Positions 1 through 9,179 of a stretch of DNA of 64,000 bases are shown here, piece after piece (position 1 is the first letter of the stretch; every line of letters begins with the position of its first letter). Below the pieces are notes generated by a model. That model saw nothing but the letters and a program-made list of their open reading frames with translations, was not told the DNA's origin and did no database searches. The position numbers and the translations under genes are program-made. The stretch lies in assembly GCF_000015825.1 (NCBI RefSeq), contig NC_009051.1, forward strand, positions 1,606,695 through 1,670,694, read 5' to 3'. This DNA comes from Methanoculleus marisnigri JR1. Its GTDB lineage: Archaea; Halobacteriota; Methanomicrobia; Methanomicrobiales; Methanoculleaceae.

Positions 1-272
1 CCGTCCCGGTAGAACGGGCGACAGGAGAGTTCATCGGTATCTCGAAGATCGCCGGCAGGGATATCGGCGAAGCAAAAAGGCTGCTGAATGCCCTGGTTTC
101 GGGGGATCCGAATAACTACTACGACTTCATCTACCAGTCCCTTTCAGAGAGCGGGAACCTTGCATACTCGTTCACGAACGGACTGAAATGGACGGAAATC
201 GACGATATCCGGGACCTCAGGTATGCCGAGAGCATTGCAGGCATAGCCTGCGGTGCACGGGGGCGGTTTTGA
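1..272 (+). CDS. C-terminal part of a sugar/polyol-phosphate nucleotidyltransferase (5' truncated by window)
   Basis: An open frame runs from base 3 to a TGA at 270-272, giving about 89 residues with no start inside the window. Near its end it reads WTEIDDIRDL followed by RYAE, the closing motif of NTP-transferase-fold enzymes of the LicC / choline-phosphate or glycerol-phosphate cytidylyltransferase type. The stop overlaps the next start by one base (TGATG), so the two genes are probably co-translated. The family activates a small phosphorylated alcohol or sugar with CTP or UTP; the substrate cannot be read from the tail. The neighbouring GpsA-like enzyme makes a glycerol-phosphate-type substrate worth considering, which is inference. 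Confidence 0.6.
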   Translation, partial: VPVERATGEFIGISKIAGRDIGEAKRLLNALVSGDPNNYYDFIYQSLSESGNLAYSFTNGLKWTEIDDIRDLRYAESIAGIACGARGRF

Positions 273-1249
273 TGATATCGAAAGTCGGGGTCATCGGCGC
301 CGGAAGCATGGGCACCGCCGTCGCGCAGAGCATATCCAGAAGAGTCGGAGAAGTGATCGTGTTCGGGAGGAGACAGGAGATTGTCGATTCGATAAACACC
401 GACAATTGCAACAAACGTTATTTCCCGGGCCTGCGCCTGAACCCCAATATACATGCAAGATTGATGGGCGATAGACAGGGTCTCGCGGACTGCGAGGCTG
501 TAATCATCGCTGTGCCCTCAAGTGAAGTCCGGTTTATCGTTAACGCTACCCACGACGAACTCACAGGCAAGTTCCTCGTCACGGTAGCCAAAGGGCTGGA
601 ATATCCGTCGCTCAAAACGATGAGCGAAATTATCCGCGATGAAACGGGCAACCCGGACATAGCCTGTTTCTCAGGGCCGACCTTCGCCGATGAGGTTGCC
701 TACGGCCATATTGCCGGCGCTACGATAGGTGCCGGCGGGGATCCATCGCTGAGAGCAACGATCTCGAATCTTTTCGGTGAATTCATCCTGGATTTTTCGG
801 ATGATATCAGGGCAGTCGAGTTATGCGGCGTGCTGAAGAACGTATACGCCATCGGAACGGGGATGTGGGATTCGGTTTACGGCAACCATAACGAGCACTA
901 CACCTTCCTCAACATGTGCTACAAGGAGATGTGCATCTTTTTACGGGCGATCTCTCGCGATAAAGGGATATTCACAAAATTCTGCTGCTTTGGGGATTTC
1001 AACCTGACCGCCAACGTGGATAAAAGCCGCAACCGGACATTGGGGCTGATGGTCGGCAAAAAGATCGTAAAAACCCCCTATTTAGAGTCCGGCGTGACGT
1101 TCGAAGGCTCAAGATCTGTTAAAGGGATAATTGAACTGGCCGAGAACCACAGTATCGATATGCCCATTGCACGATTCGTCTACGATGTTTTGAGCGGGAA
1201 TAACAACGTGCGGGAATCGGTCGATGGGGTCATCAGGAAAGCGCCCTGA
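272..1249 (+). CDS. gpsA: GpsA-like NAD(P)-dependent glycerol-3-phosphate dehydrogenase
   Basis: 325 residues, the usual length for GpsA. The N-terminal Rossmann motif is GVIGAGSMGTAVA; further on come VAKGLE (invariant lysine), SGPTFADEVA, LKNVYAIGTG (catalytic lysine) and GDFNLTANVDKSRNRTLG, all in GpsA order. The start at 272 is chosen because it overlaps the upstream TGA and places the Rossmann strand at residue 4; a frame open to 188 would add 28 unrelated residues. GpsA interconverts dihydroxyacetone phosphate and sn-glycerol-3-phosphate. Archaeal lipids use the opposite enantiomer, sn-glycerol-1-phosphate, so here it more likely serves a surface polymer or an activated polyol together with the upstream nucleotidyltransferase. 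That role is inference; the family call is firm. Confidence 0.82.
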   Translation: MISKVGVIGAGSMGTAVAQSISRRVGEVIVFGRRQEIVDSINTDNCNKRYFPGLRLNPNIHARLMGDRQGLADCEAVIIAVPSSEVRFIVNATHDELTGKFLVTVAKGLEYPSLKTMSEIIRDETGNPDIACFSGPTFADEVAYGHIAGATIGAGGDPSLRATISNLFGEFILDFSDDIRAVELCGVLKNVYAIGTGMWDSVYGNHNEHYTFLNMCYKEMCIFLRAISRDKGIFTKFCCFGDFNLTANVDKSRNRTLGLMVGKKIVKTPYLESGVTFEGSRSVKGIIELAENHSIDMPIARFVYDVLSGNNNVRESVDGVIRKAP

Positions 1250-1343
1250 AACACCAAGAGCAGGAACCTGATCCCCATACGGTCGAGTAACCGCTCTCTT
1301 CATCGTGGAGAACAGTTCCGTCAAACCTCATCGAAACCCGGGA

Positions 1344-2351
1344 TTATACGGGTCTTTCCTCGATGATGTTCCGGATTTTTTGCATCCTCCCCTCAAGGGA
1401 GAACTCCTTCTCAACCCTGGCTCTTGCCGCCTTCCCCCTGTCGGACTGCAACGCCCCCAATATCCCCGCCGCCGTCGCTTCCGCATCCCCGTACGGCACT
1501 ACGAATCCCGTGTCCCCCACCACCTCCGGGAGGGCGCCCCTGTCCGTCACCACGGGGACGCACTCGCAGGCCATCGCTTCGGCAAGCGCAACACCGAACG
1601 ACTCCCGGTAAGAGAGCTGGCAGTAGACCTTTGCCCGGCGGTACCACTGCAGGAGTTCGCCCTGGGAAGTGGGTGAGATAATCTCGACGTTCGGCGGGGC
1701 ATCCCGTCTCAGGTCTTCGATGCTCCCGTCAAGGTCGCGGCCGATGACAGCGAAACGGAGGTCCGGAAAGTGTCTTGCAGTTTCGAGGAACGTATCAAGG
1801 CCCTTGAGCGCGATGTTGCTCTGGCTGATCTGGCATACCGTGATGACGAGATCGTCTTTTTCCTCTCCCGGGGAGAACTGCGCGCAGTCGATCCCGTTAT
1901 AGACGACTGCAACGTGACGGTGATCGCCCAGTTCCAGTATCTCCCGCCTGTTGAACTCCGATACCGCGAGGATGTGATCGGCGTTTTGGATGATGTAGTT
2001 CACCCTCTTTGCAAGTTTCTGGTTGAGGAGGGCGCCGTAGCCGATCTCCGGCTCTCTCGCGACCTCGTACCCACCGATGACGACGATGGTTCTCTTCCCG
2101 AGGAGATTTGCCAGCGTTACCGCAAGATACGAATGGTTGTGAGCGAACCAGGAGTAGGTGAGATCGGCCCAGAGGACTCCCCGGAGTATCTCAAACGTGA
2201 TCAGGAGTGACCGCTTCAGGCCGTTTCCCCCCCGGTAGTTGCTGATGACGGCCTCCCGAACGAGGTATTCCCGCCTGAGCGCCTCGAGATCGCGCTCGGT
2301 GAATGTGGAGGGGGAGGGAGATACCAGGAATATCTTCGTTTGCTCCTTCAC
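1344..2351 (-). CDS. GT4-family glycosyltransferase
   Basis: 335 residues with the two-domain GT-B layout. The C-terminal half has YRESFGVALAEAMACECVPV, which contains the EX7E signature (E...E spaced by seven) that binds the nucleotide-sugar donor, followed by TDRGALPEVVGD. A middle segment reads VVYNGIDCAQFSPGE, the usual glycine-rich NGID linker of GT4 enzymes. No signal peptide or membrane span is seen, so it acts at the cytoplasmic face. It lies in the surface-glycan cluster with wecB and the UDP-sugar dehydrogenase, and probably adds one sugar to a lipid-linked glycan. Donor and acceptor are unknown. Confidence 0.85.
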   Translation of the reverse strand: MKEQTKIFLVSPSPSTFTERDLEALRREYLVREAVISNYRGGNGLKRSLLITFEILRGVLWADLTYSWFAHNHSYLAVTLANLLGKRTIVVIGGYEVAREPEIGYGALLNQKLAKRVNYIIQNADHILAVSEFNRREILELGDHRHVAVVYNGIDCAQFSPGEEKDDLVITVCQISQSNIALKGLDTFLETARHFPDLRFAVIGRDLDGSIEDLRRDAPPNVEIISPTSQGELLQWYRRAKVYCQLSYRESFGVALAEAMACECVPVVTDRGALPEVVGDTGFVVPYGDAEATAAGILGALQSDRGKAARARVEKEFSLEGRMQKIRNIIEERPV

Positions 2352-2484
2352 TTGAGTTCCTCCAGACTTTGCTAAACGGGCTCATGCAACCCTGCAACAG
2401 GCGTGTCCATGCGGGGTGATGCTGTTCGTGGGATAAACCGGGTATCCCGTCTGCGCGAGATAGGAGCACCAGACGGGGCCGGAA

Positions 2485-3642
2485 TTATCGCGCTCTGCGG
2501 CCGCGGAACCGACCGCCCCTTCCCATCTCCTCAACCTGCCTGTATACCTCGAGCAGCCTCTTCTCCATCTCGCCCCAGTTGTACCGCTCAAGAACCGCCT
2601 TCCGCCCATTCTCCCCCATCCTCCGCGCCTCGCCCGGGTGCTCGAGCAGGTAGACAATCGCCTCCGCGATCGCATCCGGGTCTGTCGGGTCGACCAGCAT
2701 TCCGCACTCTGTCTCCCCCACCACCTTCCGGATCTCCGGAAAGTCGCTCGCAACGACCGGGAGACCGCAGAGCATGTAGTCGAAGAGCTTGTTCGGGAGG
2801 CCGATGTATGCATTGTAGTAGTCGGGCTGGAAGACGAGGAGGGCGATGCTGCCCTTACGGAGCGTTTCGTACATTTCCTGGTAAGGGAGGTAGCCAGTCA
2901 GAGTGATCTCCGGTCTCGGGTCCGTCTTCGCAACGATCGCACCGATATCTTCGCGGATGTTCCCGACGAGGGTCAGGGTGACCCCGGGAACCGTTGCAGC
3001 CACCTTCGACATCGCCTGGATGCACTCCCTGATGCCGTGGAACAACTGCATATTTCCGGCCATGTAGACCACGTTGCGGCTGCATCCTGCCTGCGGAGCC
3101 GGCGGCACCGAGCCGGCGACCGAATAGTTGGATATGATCACAGGCTCCGTTCCGTTCCGGCCGAACCGCTCTGCGACGCTCTCGCTGACGGCGATCTTTG
3201 CATCGGCAAACCGCGAGAGCAGGATCTCTCCCCGGGAGAGCATGGGTTCAAGGACCCTCGTGAGGACCGTCGCGTTCGGGATACCGAGATCGAACGGGAT
3301 CTCGCTCGGCCAGTGCTCGTGGATGTCGTAAATGACCCGCTTCCCTTTGAGAAACTTCGTAAGGACCCCGATGAGGAGGGCATCGGGCTCATGGCAGTGG
3401 ACGACGTCGCACTTCTGGTTCAGGCACGCCCGAAACGCCCTCCAGAGCGTCACCGGGTGAAGGAGGTTTGAAGGGGGTTTCCGGACGGCGACGATCTGCA
3501 CGCCTCCGTTCTCATCGATGCTCCCGTTCTCCGAAGGGGCGATGATCGTGACATCGTGCTCCTTTGCCAGGCTCTTCGCCTCTTTCTCGAATATCCGCCC
3601 GTCGTGGGGCAGGTGGGTCGTGGTGAGCATACAGATACGCAT
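2485..3642 (-). CDS. GT4-family glycosyltransferase, second copy
   Basis: About 385 residues from the ATG at 3642, which gives the typical opening MRICMLTTTHLPHDGRIFEK; the frame is open 19 codons further up, but those residues are unlike the family. Motifs in order: DVVHCHEPDALLIG (N-domain), IYDIHEHWPSE, then GLPNKLFDYMLCGLPVVASD in the C-domain, which is the nucleotide-sugar pocket of this subgroup. It resembles GT4 enzymes that extend polysaccharide or N-glycan chains on the cytoplasmic side. It is preceded by about 285 bases of non-coding DNA and faces the same way as its glycan-locus neighbours. Specificity cannot be predicted. Confidence 0.85.
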   Translation of the reverse strand: MRICMLTTTHLPHDGRIFEKEAKSLAKEHDVTIIAPSENGSIDENGGVQIVAVRKPPSNLLHPVTLWRAFRACLNQKCDVVHCHEPDALLIGVLTKFLKGKRVIYDIHEHWPSEIPFDLGIPNATVLTRVLEPMLSRGEILLSRFADAKIAVSESVAERFGRNGTEPVIISNYSVAGSVPPAPQAGCSRNVVYMAGNMQLFHGIRECIQAMSKVAATVPGVTLTLVGNIREDIGAIVAKTDPRPEITLTGYLPYQEMYETLRKGSIALLVFQPDYYNAYIGLPNKLFDYMLCGLPVVASDFPEIRKVVGETECGMLVDPTDPDAIAEAIVYLLEHPGEARRMGENGRKAVLERYNWGEMEKRLLEVYRQVEEMGRGGRFRGRRAR

Positions 3643-3927
3643 AATCCGGAGTTCGTTTGCGCCTCCCTGCCCGGGACCTTGCCTGATGTCACCGGGCACA
3701 AATGAGGGGGGTAAGCGACTCCAACTGTCTTTCGGGAGACTTATACTTTATCGTGGTGGGGCGGCACCGGGCAGATAAGGAGCATCCCGGATCGGAGGAG
3801 AACTCCAGTCAGCTGCAAAAACAGTGAATGCGCCGGGAAGAATCAAATGTTATGCAATGGTCGAAATTTCGAACGTAAGTTTACCAGCCTCAACGTTCAC
3901 TCGTGTCCCGGCACATGCCGGGCACTG
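3643..3927. other. Non-coding gap in the glycan locus, with a small inverted repeat
   Basis: No convincing gene. A short inverted repeat, CCCGGCA followed after two bases by TGCCGGG, lies at about 3906-3921 immediately after the wecB stop and may act as a transcript end. The A/T-rich stretch near 3740-3756 contains, on the minus strand, a TATA-like GATAAAGTATAAG that could be the promoter for the glycosyltransferase starting at 3642. Confidence 0.35.
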
Positions 3928-5007
3928 TTATCCAGATCGGGCATACTGAGACCGGGCAAGGATCTTCCCGATCAGAACACTGGCGTTTCCATTCCCAAAT
4001 ATCTCTTTCTGCCTCGATCCGGGTGAAAAATGCCGAATAGCATCGACAATCTTCTCCCGTCCCGCCCCCACGAGCACGTTCCACCCCGCCTCGACCGTCT
4101 CGACCCATTCGGTGTTCTCCCGGAGAGTGATGCAGGGGACGCCGAGCATGTAGGCCTCCTTCTGGACACCGCCCGAGTCGGTGAGAATCTTTTCCGCGTG
4201 CGCCATCAGGCGGATCATGTCGAGGTAGCCGAGCGGCTCGATGAGCCGGACGTTCTCCGGCATCTCCGCAAGGACCCCGTATTCGCCGAGGCACTTCCTC
4301 GTCCGGGGATGAACCGGGAAGACGGCCGGCTTTCCGGCCTCTGCGAGAGCACCGAGGATAGCGGCCATGTTTTCACGATCATCGGTGTTCGAGGGGCGGT
4401 GGACGGTGACGACGAGGTAGCCCCCGGGTTCGACCCCGACGTCCTCGAGGATCCGGGAGCGTTCTTCCGCGATCCCACGGTTGTAGTTCATCGCATCGAC
4501 CATCACGTCCCCGACGAGGTGGACGCCCTTCGTGATCCCCTCGGCCCCAAGGTTCCTAATGGCCGTCTCCGTCGGGCAGAAGAGGAGGTCCGATGCGTGA
4601 TCGGTGAGCACCCGGTTCACCTCCTCGGGCATCCCCCGGTCGAAACTCCGGAGCCCCGCCTCGATGTGCGCCACCGGCACGTGGAGTTTCGCGGCCGCAA
4701 GTGCGCCCGCGAGGGTGGAGTTCGTGTCGCCGTAGACCAGGACGACATCGGGCTTCTCCTTTTCGAGAACGTCCTCGATCGCCCCGAGCATCGCCCCGGT
4801 CTGGCGGCCGTGGGTCCCGGAGCCGATGCCGAGGTTGTAGTCGGGCTTCGGGATAGCGAGTTCCTCGAAGAAGACCTCCGACATGCCGTGGTCGTAGTGT
4901 TGGCCGGTGTGGATGAGGATCTCCTCGTGCTCGTTCCTGAGTTCCCGGGAGACGGGAGCGCACTTGATGAACTGGGGCCGGGCGCCGACGATCGATGCGA
5001 TTTTCAT
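3928..5007 (-). CDS. wecB: UDP-N-acetylglucosamine 2-epimerase (non-hydrolysing)
   Basis: 359 residues, normal for the family. The N-terminus MKIASIVGARPQFIKCAPVS is diagnostic, followed by HTGQHYDHGMSEVFF, VLVYGDTNSTLAG, HIEAGLRSFDRGMPEEVNR and, near residue 280, DSGGVQKEAYMLGVP with the conserved TLRENTEW. These form the GT-B active site that converts UDP-GlcNAc to UDP-ManNAc. It ends the run of minus-strand genes whose upstream member (stop three bases before this start) is a UDP-hexosamine dehydrogenase, so the pair most simply makes UDP-ManNAcA for S-layer or other surface glycans. The reaction is well supported; the final sugar is inference. Confidence 0.95.
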   Translation of the reverse strand: MKIASIVGARPQFIKCAPVSRELRNEHEEILIHTGQHYDHGMSEVFFEELAIPKPDYNLGIGSGTHGRQTGAMLGAIEDVLEKEKPDVVLVYGDTNSTLAGALAAAKLHVPVAHIEAGLRSFDRGMPEEVNRVLTDHASDLLFCPTETAIRNLGAEGITKGVHLVGDVMVDAMNYNRGIAEERSRILEDVGVEPGGYLVVTVHRPSNTDDRENMAAILGALAEAGKPAVFPVHPRTRKCLGEYGVLAEMPENVRLIEPLGYLDMIRLMAHAEKILTDSGGVQKEAYMLGVPCITLRENTEWVETVEAGWNVLVGAGREKIVDAIRHFSPGSRQKEIFGNGNASVLIGKILARSQYARSG

Positions 5008-5009
5008 GG

Positions 5010-6443
5010 TTACTCCCGGATCGGATGATTGTTCCTGTCGCCGCGACCGATGCCTTTGTAGACGAAGCCCGCCCGGATGAACGCATCCGGATCGACGGCG
5101 TTCCTGCCGTCGACGATCACCGGGTGCTCTTTCCCCGACAACTCCTTCACCCGCGCCGGATCGAGGGAAGCATAGTGGTGGTGGCCGGTGAAGATGGTGA
5201 CGACGTCCGCGCCTTCAAGAGCCGCGTCCAGGTCGTGCGAAACCTCTATCCCCGGATACCTTTCCACGAACGGGTCGTGGACCCGGACCTTCGCTCCGGC
5301 CTCTTCCATCGCCGCGAGGTAGGGCTCCGCGGGGGTGTTTCTGGTATCGTCGGAGTTCTGGATGAACGCCCATCCGAGGAGCGCGACCGTTGCACCCTCC
5401 GGGGACTTATCCGTCCGCTTGAGCCCCTCGAGGGTCAGGTGGACCATGTGCCGGGGCATGAACTCGTTGATCATCCGTGCGACGCCGAAGATCGACTCGG
5501 CCCCGTGTGGGTACCAGAGGTCGCCGCCGAGGACCTGTGCGCCCCGCTCGAGGTGCCAGGAGTCCTTCGTGAGACAGTGGCCGCCGACCCCGGCACCCGG
5601 CCAGAGGATTGCCCGGGTGATCCCCTCACCCTTGAGGGAGTCGATCCCGGCCCGGACGTCGTAGACGTTGACGCCCATTGCCTCGCAGTGCAGCGCCAGC
5701 TGGTTTGCGGCGGCGATCTGGAGGTCCCGGAAGGCATTCTCTGCGGTCTTCGTCACCTCGGCCGCGGTCGCGGTCATCGGGATGATCTTTCCCGTCGTGA
5801 GGACTGGGCGGTAGAGTTCGATCGCCCGCGCCGTCGAGACGTCGTCGATCCCACCGACGATCCGGTCGTGCTCCCGGATGTTTCTGAGCAGCCGCCCGAC
5901 CATCACCCGCTCGGGGGCGTGCGCGAGGCAGAACTCTTCGCCGGCGGTGAGCCCGGACTCTTCTTCCAGGATCTTGCGGGCCATCCCGGCAGTCGTGCCG
6001 GGAGTGACGGTCGACTCGAGCACCACGAGCGTGCCCTCCGAGAGGTTCCTTCCCGTCTGCCGGAGCCCCTCGGTCAGGGCCGAGAAATCGGGGATGAGGT
6101 CTTTTGGATCCTTAAACGGTGTCTGGATGGCGAGCGTCACCGCGTCGCACTCCGCAACCCCGGAGAAGTCCGGGGTGCACCGGAACTTACCCGCATCGAC
6201 GACCTTAGCGAGCAACTCTTCGAGCCCGGGCTCCTCGCCCTTGAGCGGCGACTCCCCCCGGTTCAGCATGGCTATCTTGTAGCCGGAGGACGGGGAGTCT
6301 CGCTGGAATCCGCGGACGAACTCGAATTCGGGGGCGTCCGCAAAGAGCGCCGCGGCGGGAATGCCGACGTAGCCCATGCCGACAACACCGACCTTCCTGA
6401 TCGGCCCAATTCCATCGATGATCGACTGTAACCTGCTGCTCAT
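5010..6443 (-). CDS. wecC: UDP-N-acetyl-D-mannosamine / nucleotide-sugar 6-dehydrogenase
   Basis: About 477 residues from ATG 6443; a GTG at 6455 is also open, but the purine-rich GAGGGGTGG sits at the right distance for the ATG. It has the N-terminal Rossmann fold GVVGMGYVGIPAAALFAD, a central helix with TAAEVTKTAENAFRDLQIAAANQLAL, and the catalytic-cysteine stretch GAGVGGHCLTKDSWHL, as in WecC/WbpA enzymes. They oxidise C6 of a UDP-hexosamine twice with NAD to give the uronic acid. Together with wecB directly downstream, UDP-ManNAc to UDP-ManNAcA is the likely step; UDP-GlcNAc as substrate is the alternative. Confidence 0.9.
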   Translation of the reverse strand: MSSRLQSIIDGIGPIRKVGVVGMGYVGIPAAALFADAPEFEFVRGFQRDSPSSGYKIAMLNRGESPLKGEEPGLEELLAKVVDAGKFRCTPDFSGVAECDAVTLAIQTPFKDPKDLIPDFSALTEGLRQTGRNLSEGTLVVLESTVTPGTTAGMARKILEEESGLTAGEEFCLAHAPERVMVGRLLRNIREHDRIVGGIDDVSTARAIELYRPVLTTGKIIPMTATAAEVTKTAENAFRDLQIAAANQLALHCEAMGVNVYDVRAGIDSLKGEGITRAILWPGAGVGGHCLTKDSWHLERGAQVLGGDLWYPHGAESIFGVARMINEFMPRHMVHLTLEGLKRTDKSPEGATVALLGWAFIQNSDDTRNTPAEPYLAAMEEAGAKVRVHDPFVERYPGIEVSHDLDAALEGADVVTIFTGHHHYASLDPARVKELSGKEHPVIVDGRNAVDPDAFIRAGFVYKGIGRGDRNNHPIRE

Positions 6444-6458
6444 TGCAAAAACCACCCC

Positions 6459-7385
6459 TCAGGCCGCAAAACACCGCGCGACATCCTCGCAGATCTCCAT
6501 ATTCAGCAGCGCCTGCGCGGGGCTGACCGGGAACTCCTTTTTCCGGGCAACGCAGTCGAGGAACGTCGAGAGCTCGAGTTTGAGTGGCTCCTGCTTGTTC
6601 ACAAGCACCTTCTCGATGATGTTCTCCTGCACATAGCGCTCGTCCTCGACCGCATACTGCCCGGGTTTTCTGTGGATGTAGATCTCCTGGGCCATAAAGT
6701 CGCCCTCGACGGTGAACTCCTCCTCCTCGATGTAGATCATACGGATCTTCTTCGAGGATTTCCTGCTTGCGGAGAGGTAGACCGGGGTCCCCCCAAAGGA
6801 GAATAGGGCGCTGCAGACATCCTCGTTCCCGCTTCCGGCGAGGTGATAGGCTCCGGCCGGGAGGAGAACGTTTCGCATGATGTCCACATCGTGGATCATC
6901 AGGTCCTCGACGACCGAGGAGCCGCTCACCCGGGAAGAGGCCGGATTATGCCGCTTCATCTCGATGTAGAGAGGGCGCTGGACGATCTTTTTGATCTCGG
7001 GAACGATCGGGTTGAACCTCTCGATGTGCCCGACGCCGGCGACGAGGCCACCGGGGATCTTCTCGATAAGCCGTCGGCTCTCTTCCGCCGTCGCGCAGAT
7101 GGGCTTTTCTATGAGCAGCGGCACCCCGGCCTCGATGACCGTCTCCGCAACAGAGAAGTGGTAGGGTGTCGGGACGCAGACGCTCACCGCGTCCACGCGT
7201 TCAAGCAGGCTCTCAAGTGTCGGAGAGGCCGTTGCCTCGAATGTCCCGGCAAGGTCGCGGGCCGCCTTCCCGTTGAGATCGAACAGGTGAAGCGAGTCCA
7301 CCGCTTTCAGTTCCGAGTATACGCGGGCGTGATTCCTGCCCATCATTCCAACACCGATAACCCCTATGTCCAAGTTTTTCACCAC
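6459..7385 (-). CDS. Gfo/Idh/MocA-family nucleotide-sugar dehydrogenase
   Basis: 308 residues. Rossmann motif GVIGVGMMGRNHARVYSEL near the N-terminus, then VDAVSVCVPTPYHFSVAETV and the hallmark LLIEKPICATAEESRRLI with the catalytic EKP lysine. GVGHIERFNP and a C-terminal alpha/beta domain follow. In polysaccharide loci this family oxidises C3 of UDP-GlcNAc or UDP-GlcNAcA (WbpB type) before transamination. No aminotransferase is visible in the window, so the partner genes may be elsewhere. It begins with tandem GTG codons (7385 and 7382) and is first in the wecC-wecB gene string, leaving 15 bases before the next start. Confidence 0.82.
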   Translation of the reverse strand: MVKNLDIGVIGVGMMGRNHARVYSELKAVDSLHLFDLNGKAARDLAGTFEATASPTLESLLERVDAVSVCVPTPYHFSVAETVIEAGVPLLIEKPICATAEESRRLIEKIPGGLVAGVGHIERFNPIVPEIKKIVQRPLYIEMKRHNPASSRVSGSSVVEDLMIHDVDIMRNVLLPAGAYHLAGSGNEDVCSALFSFGGTPVYLSASRKSSKKIRMIYIEEEEFTVEGDFMAQEIYIHRKPGQYAVEDERYVQENIIEKVLVNKQEPLKLELSTFLDCVARKKEFPVSPAQALLNMEICEDVARCFAA

Positions 7386-7421
7386 CGGTTAGTATTGTAA
7401 CCCTCTTCTGGAACACTCAAT

Positions 7422-7455
7422 AGTGCTACTGTACATCAGCGCTACTCTATACATT
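7422..7455. repeat. Two tandem 16-18 base direct repeats in a divergent promoter
   Basis: The gap between the divergent dehydrogenase (minus) and flippase (plus) genes holds two adjacent copies of an AGYGCTACT...TACAT sequence, at 7422-7437 and 7438-7455. They lie upstream of the minus-strand glycan genes where a regulator or TATA-binding protein could act. No partner regulator is seen nearby. Confidence 0.35.
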
Positions 7456-7618
7456 AGCACCGCTCCGCCATGACGTTATCGAGACTCCCGCTCCGGGACC
7501 AGCACATCCCCCTGCCGGATCACGGCCGCCTCCCCCGTTCTCCGGTTCAAAAGCAATAAGGCTTCTCACGGCGAAACCACTGCTTGTGTTCCGCCCCTCC
7601 GGGTATCTTGCCCGTGTC

Positions 7619-9064
7619 ATGCGCATCGATCCCGTCCAGCGCCAGAGTGTCATCAGCCTCGCTTCAACGCTGGGCCTCACCGCGGTCGGGTTCCTCTCCA
7701 CGATGTTCTTCACGCACACCGTTGGCCTATCGATAATGGGCGCATACTACCTCTTCGTTGCTTACTTCAGCGTCTTTAACCTGATCGGAGACGGCGGATT
7801 CGGGGGCGCCGCGGTGAAGCGCATCAGCGAGGGCAAGGACCAGAACGCGTACTTCACCGCGTTCCTCGTCCTCCGGGTGATGCTGCTGGCTGCCTCAATG
7901 GGCTTCCTCCTCATCGCGCGACCGTACCTCGTCGATCTCGTCGCATCGGGAGCCTTCCCCTGGCTGGTCCTCGCACTGATCGTCAGCGTCTTCACGAACA
8001 TCGCCTCAAACAGCGTCTACGGCACCGGAAAGGTCGGTGTCAACCAGATCGGCGGCCTGCTCGACACGCTGGTCAGGATAGTTGTCCAGGTCGCTGCGGT
8101 CGTCCTCGGCTACGGCGTCGCGGGGCTCGCCGGTGGGTTCGTCGCCGGGCTCCTCGTATCGGGACTCTTCAACTTCCGGTTCCTTGAACTCTCGCCGGCA
8201 CCGTTCCGCATCTCCCACGTCCAGAGCCTCTTTTCCTTCTCGGTCTGGACGTTCCTCAGCGCGAGCGGCTACCTGGTCTTCTCGTATGCCGACACCATCA
8301 TGATTGGTCACTTTCTGACCGACACCGACGTCGGCACCTACCGCGTGGCGCTCCAGCTCACATCGATCGCGACGTTTGCCACCTTAGCACTCCACACCAC
8401 CCTCTACCCGAAGGTCAGTTACCTGGGGAAGCAGAACGACCTTATTTCGGTGGAGAGAGCACTGGCCCGCGCCTTCACCTACTCGCTCCTGCTCGCGGTC
8501 CCGGTCGTTGCCGGGGGCTGGCTCCTCGGCGAACGGCTCCTTTACTTCTTCTACACGGCGTCAGCCACCGCCGGGGCGGCAGCTCTCGCGATACTCCTGC
8601 TCGTTCAGGTAGCCCACGTCTTCATGTTCCTCCAGACGATGTGCCTGAACGCCCTCGACCGGCCGAAGGACTCGTTTAAGGTAACGGCAATCGCGGTTAC
8701 CGTCAACATCGGCCTGAACATCCTCCTCATCCCGGCATACGGCATCGTCGGGGCGTCGGCGGCCACGCTCGTCACCATGGTGCTGAATGCGGCGCTTGCC
8801 CATCGCGCCCTCTCCCGGAGCATACGCGTGCGGATAGAGCCCCTGGCCGTGGGTCACATCGTCCTTGCCGCGCTCGTGATGAGCGTCGTCGTTGCGGCCT
8901 ACTCGTTCGTCATCCCGCTCACGAACGTCTTTGTCGTTCTCGGGGCGGTTGCACTCGGCGGGCTGGCCTATCTCCTGGTCCTCCTCAAGATCGACAGGGG
9001 CATCCACGACGAATTGAAGGAACTGGTCGGGAAACTCGGCATCCCCTGGCCCGGCGTGCTCTGA
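7619..9064 (+). CDS. Polysaccharide flippase (Wzx / MATE-like oligosaccharide translocase)
   Basis: About 481 residues starting at ATG 7619; a GTG at 7586 is open too, and neither has a clear ribosome-binding site. The protein is highly hydrophobic, with roughly 12-14 predicted membrane spans spread over its length, and shows family features such as SVISLASTLGL, YYLFVAYFSVFNLIGDGGFGGA and SYADTIMIGHFLTDTDVGTYRVA. Members of the MOP superfamily move lipid-linked oligosaccharides across the cytoplasmic membrane. It is divergent from the sugar-nucleotide genes and completes the glycan assembly locus. The family is clear; the cargo is unknown. Confidence 0.88.
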   Translation: MRIDPVQRQSVISLASTLGLTAVGFLSTMFFTHTVGLSIMGAYYLFVAYFSVFNLIGDGGFGGAAVKRISEGKDQNAYFTAFLVLRVMLLAASMGFLLIARPYLVDLVASGAFPWLVLALIVSVFTNIASNSVYGTGKVGVNQIGGLLDTLVRIVVQVAAVVLGYGVAGLAGGFVAGLLVSGLFNFRFLELSPAPFRISHVQSLFSFSVWTFLSASGYLVFSYADTIMIGHFLTDTDVGTYRVALQLTSIATFATLALHTTLYPKVSYLGKQNDLISVERALARAFTYSLLLAVPVVAGGWLLGERLLYFFYTASATAGAAALAILLLVQVAHVFMFLQTMCLNALDRPKDSFKVTAIAVTVNIGLNILLIPAYGIVGASAATLVTMVLNAALAHRALSRSIRVRIEPLAVGHIVLAALVMSVVVAAYSFVIPLTNVFVVLGAVALGGLAYLLVLLKIDRGIHDELKELVGKLGIPWPGVL

Positions 9065-9179
9065 ATCCGACGATATGCACACCCATTCACCTACCCCCTT
9101 ACCCCGAACACCGGAGATATCCTCTGCCCGTCCGGTTGAAATACCGGATGCTGCAATGTGTGTCCACACGAGGGAGACG

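Noticed and set aside
4030-6431. Long plus-strand frames (332 and 478 codons) opposite wecB and wecC
   Set aside because: Antisense shadows caused by GC-rich third positions; Arg/Asp/Val-rich sequence without family motifs, and the minus-strand genes are unmistakable.
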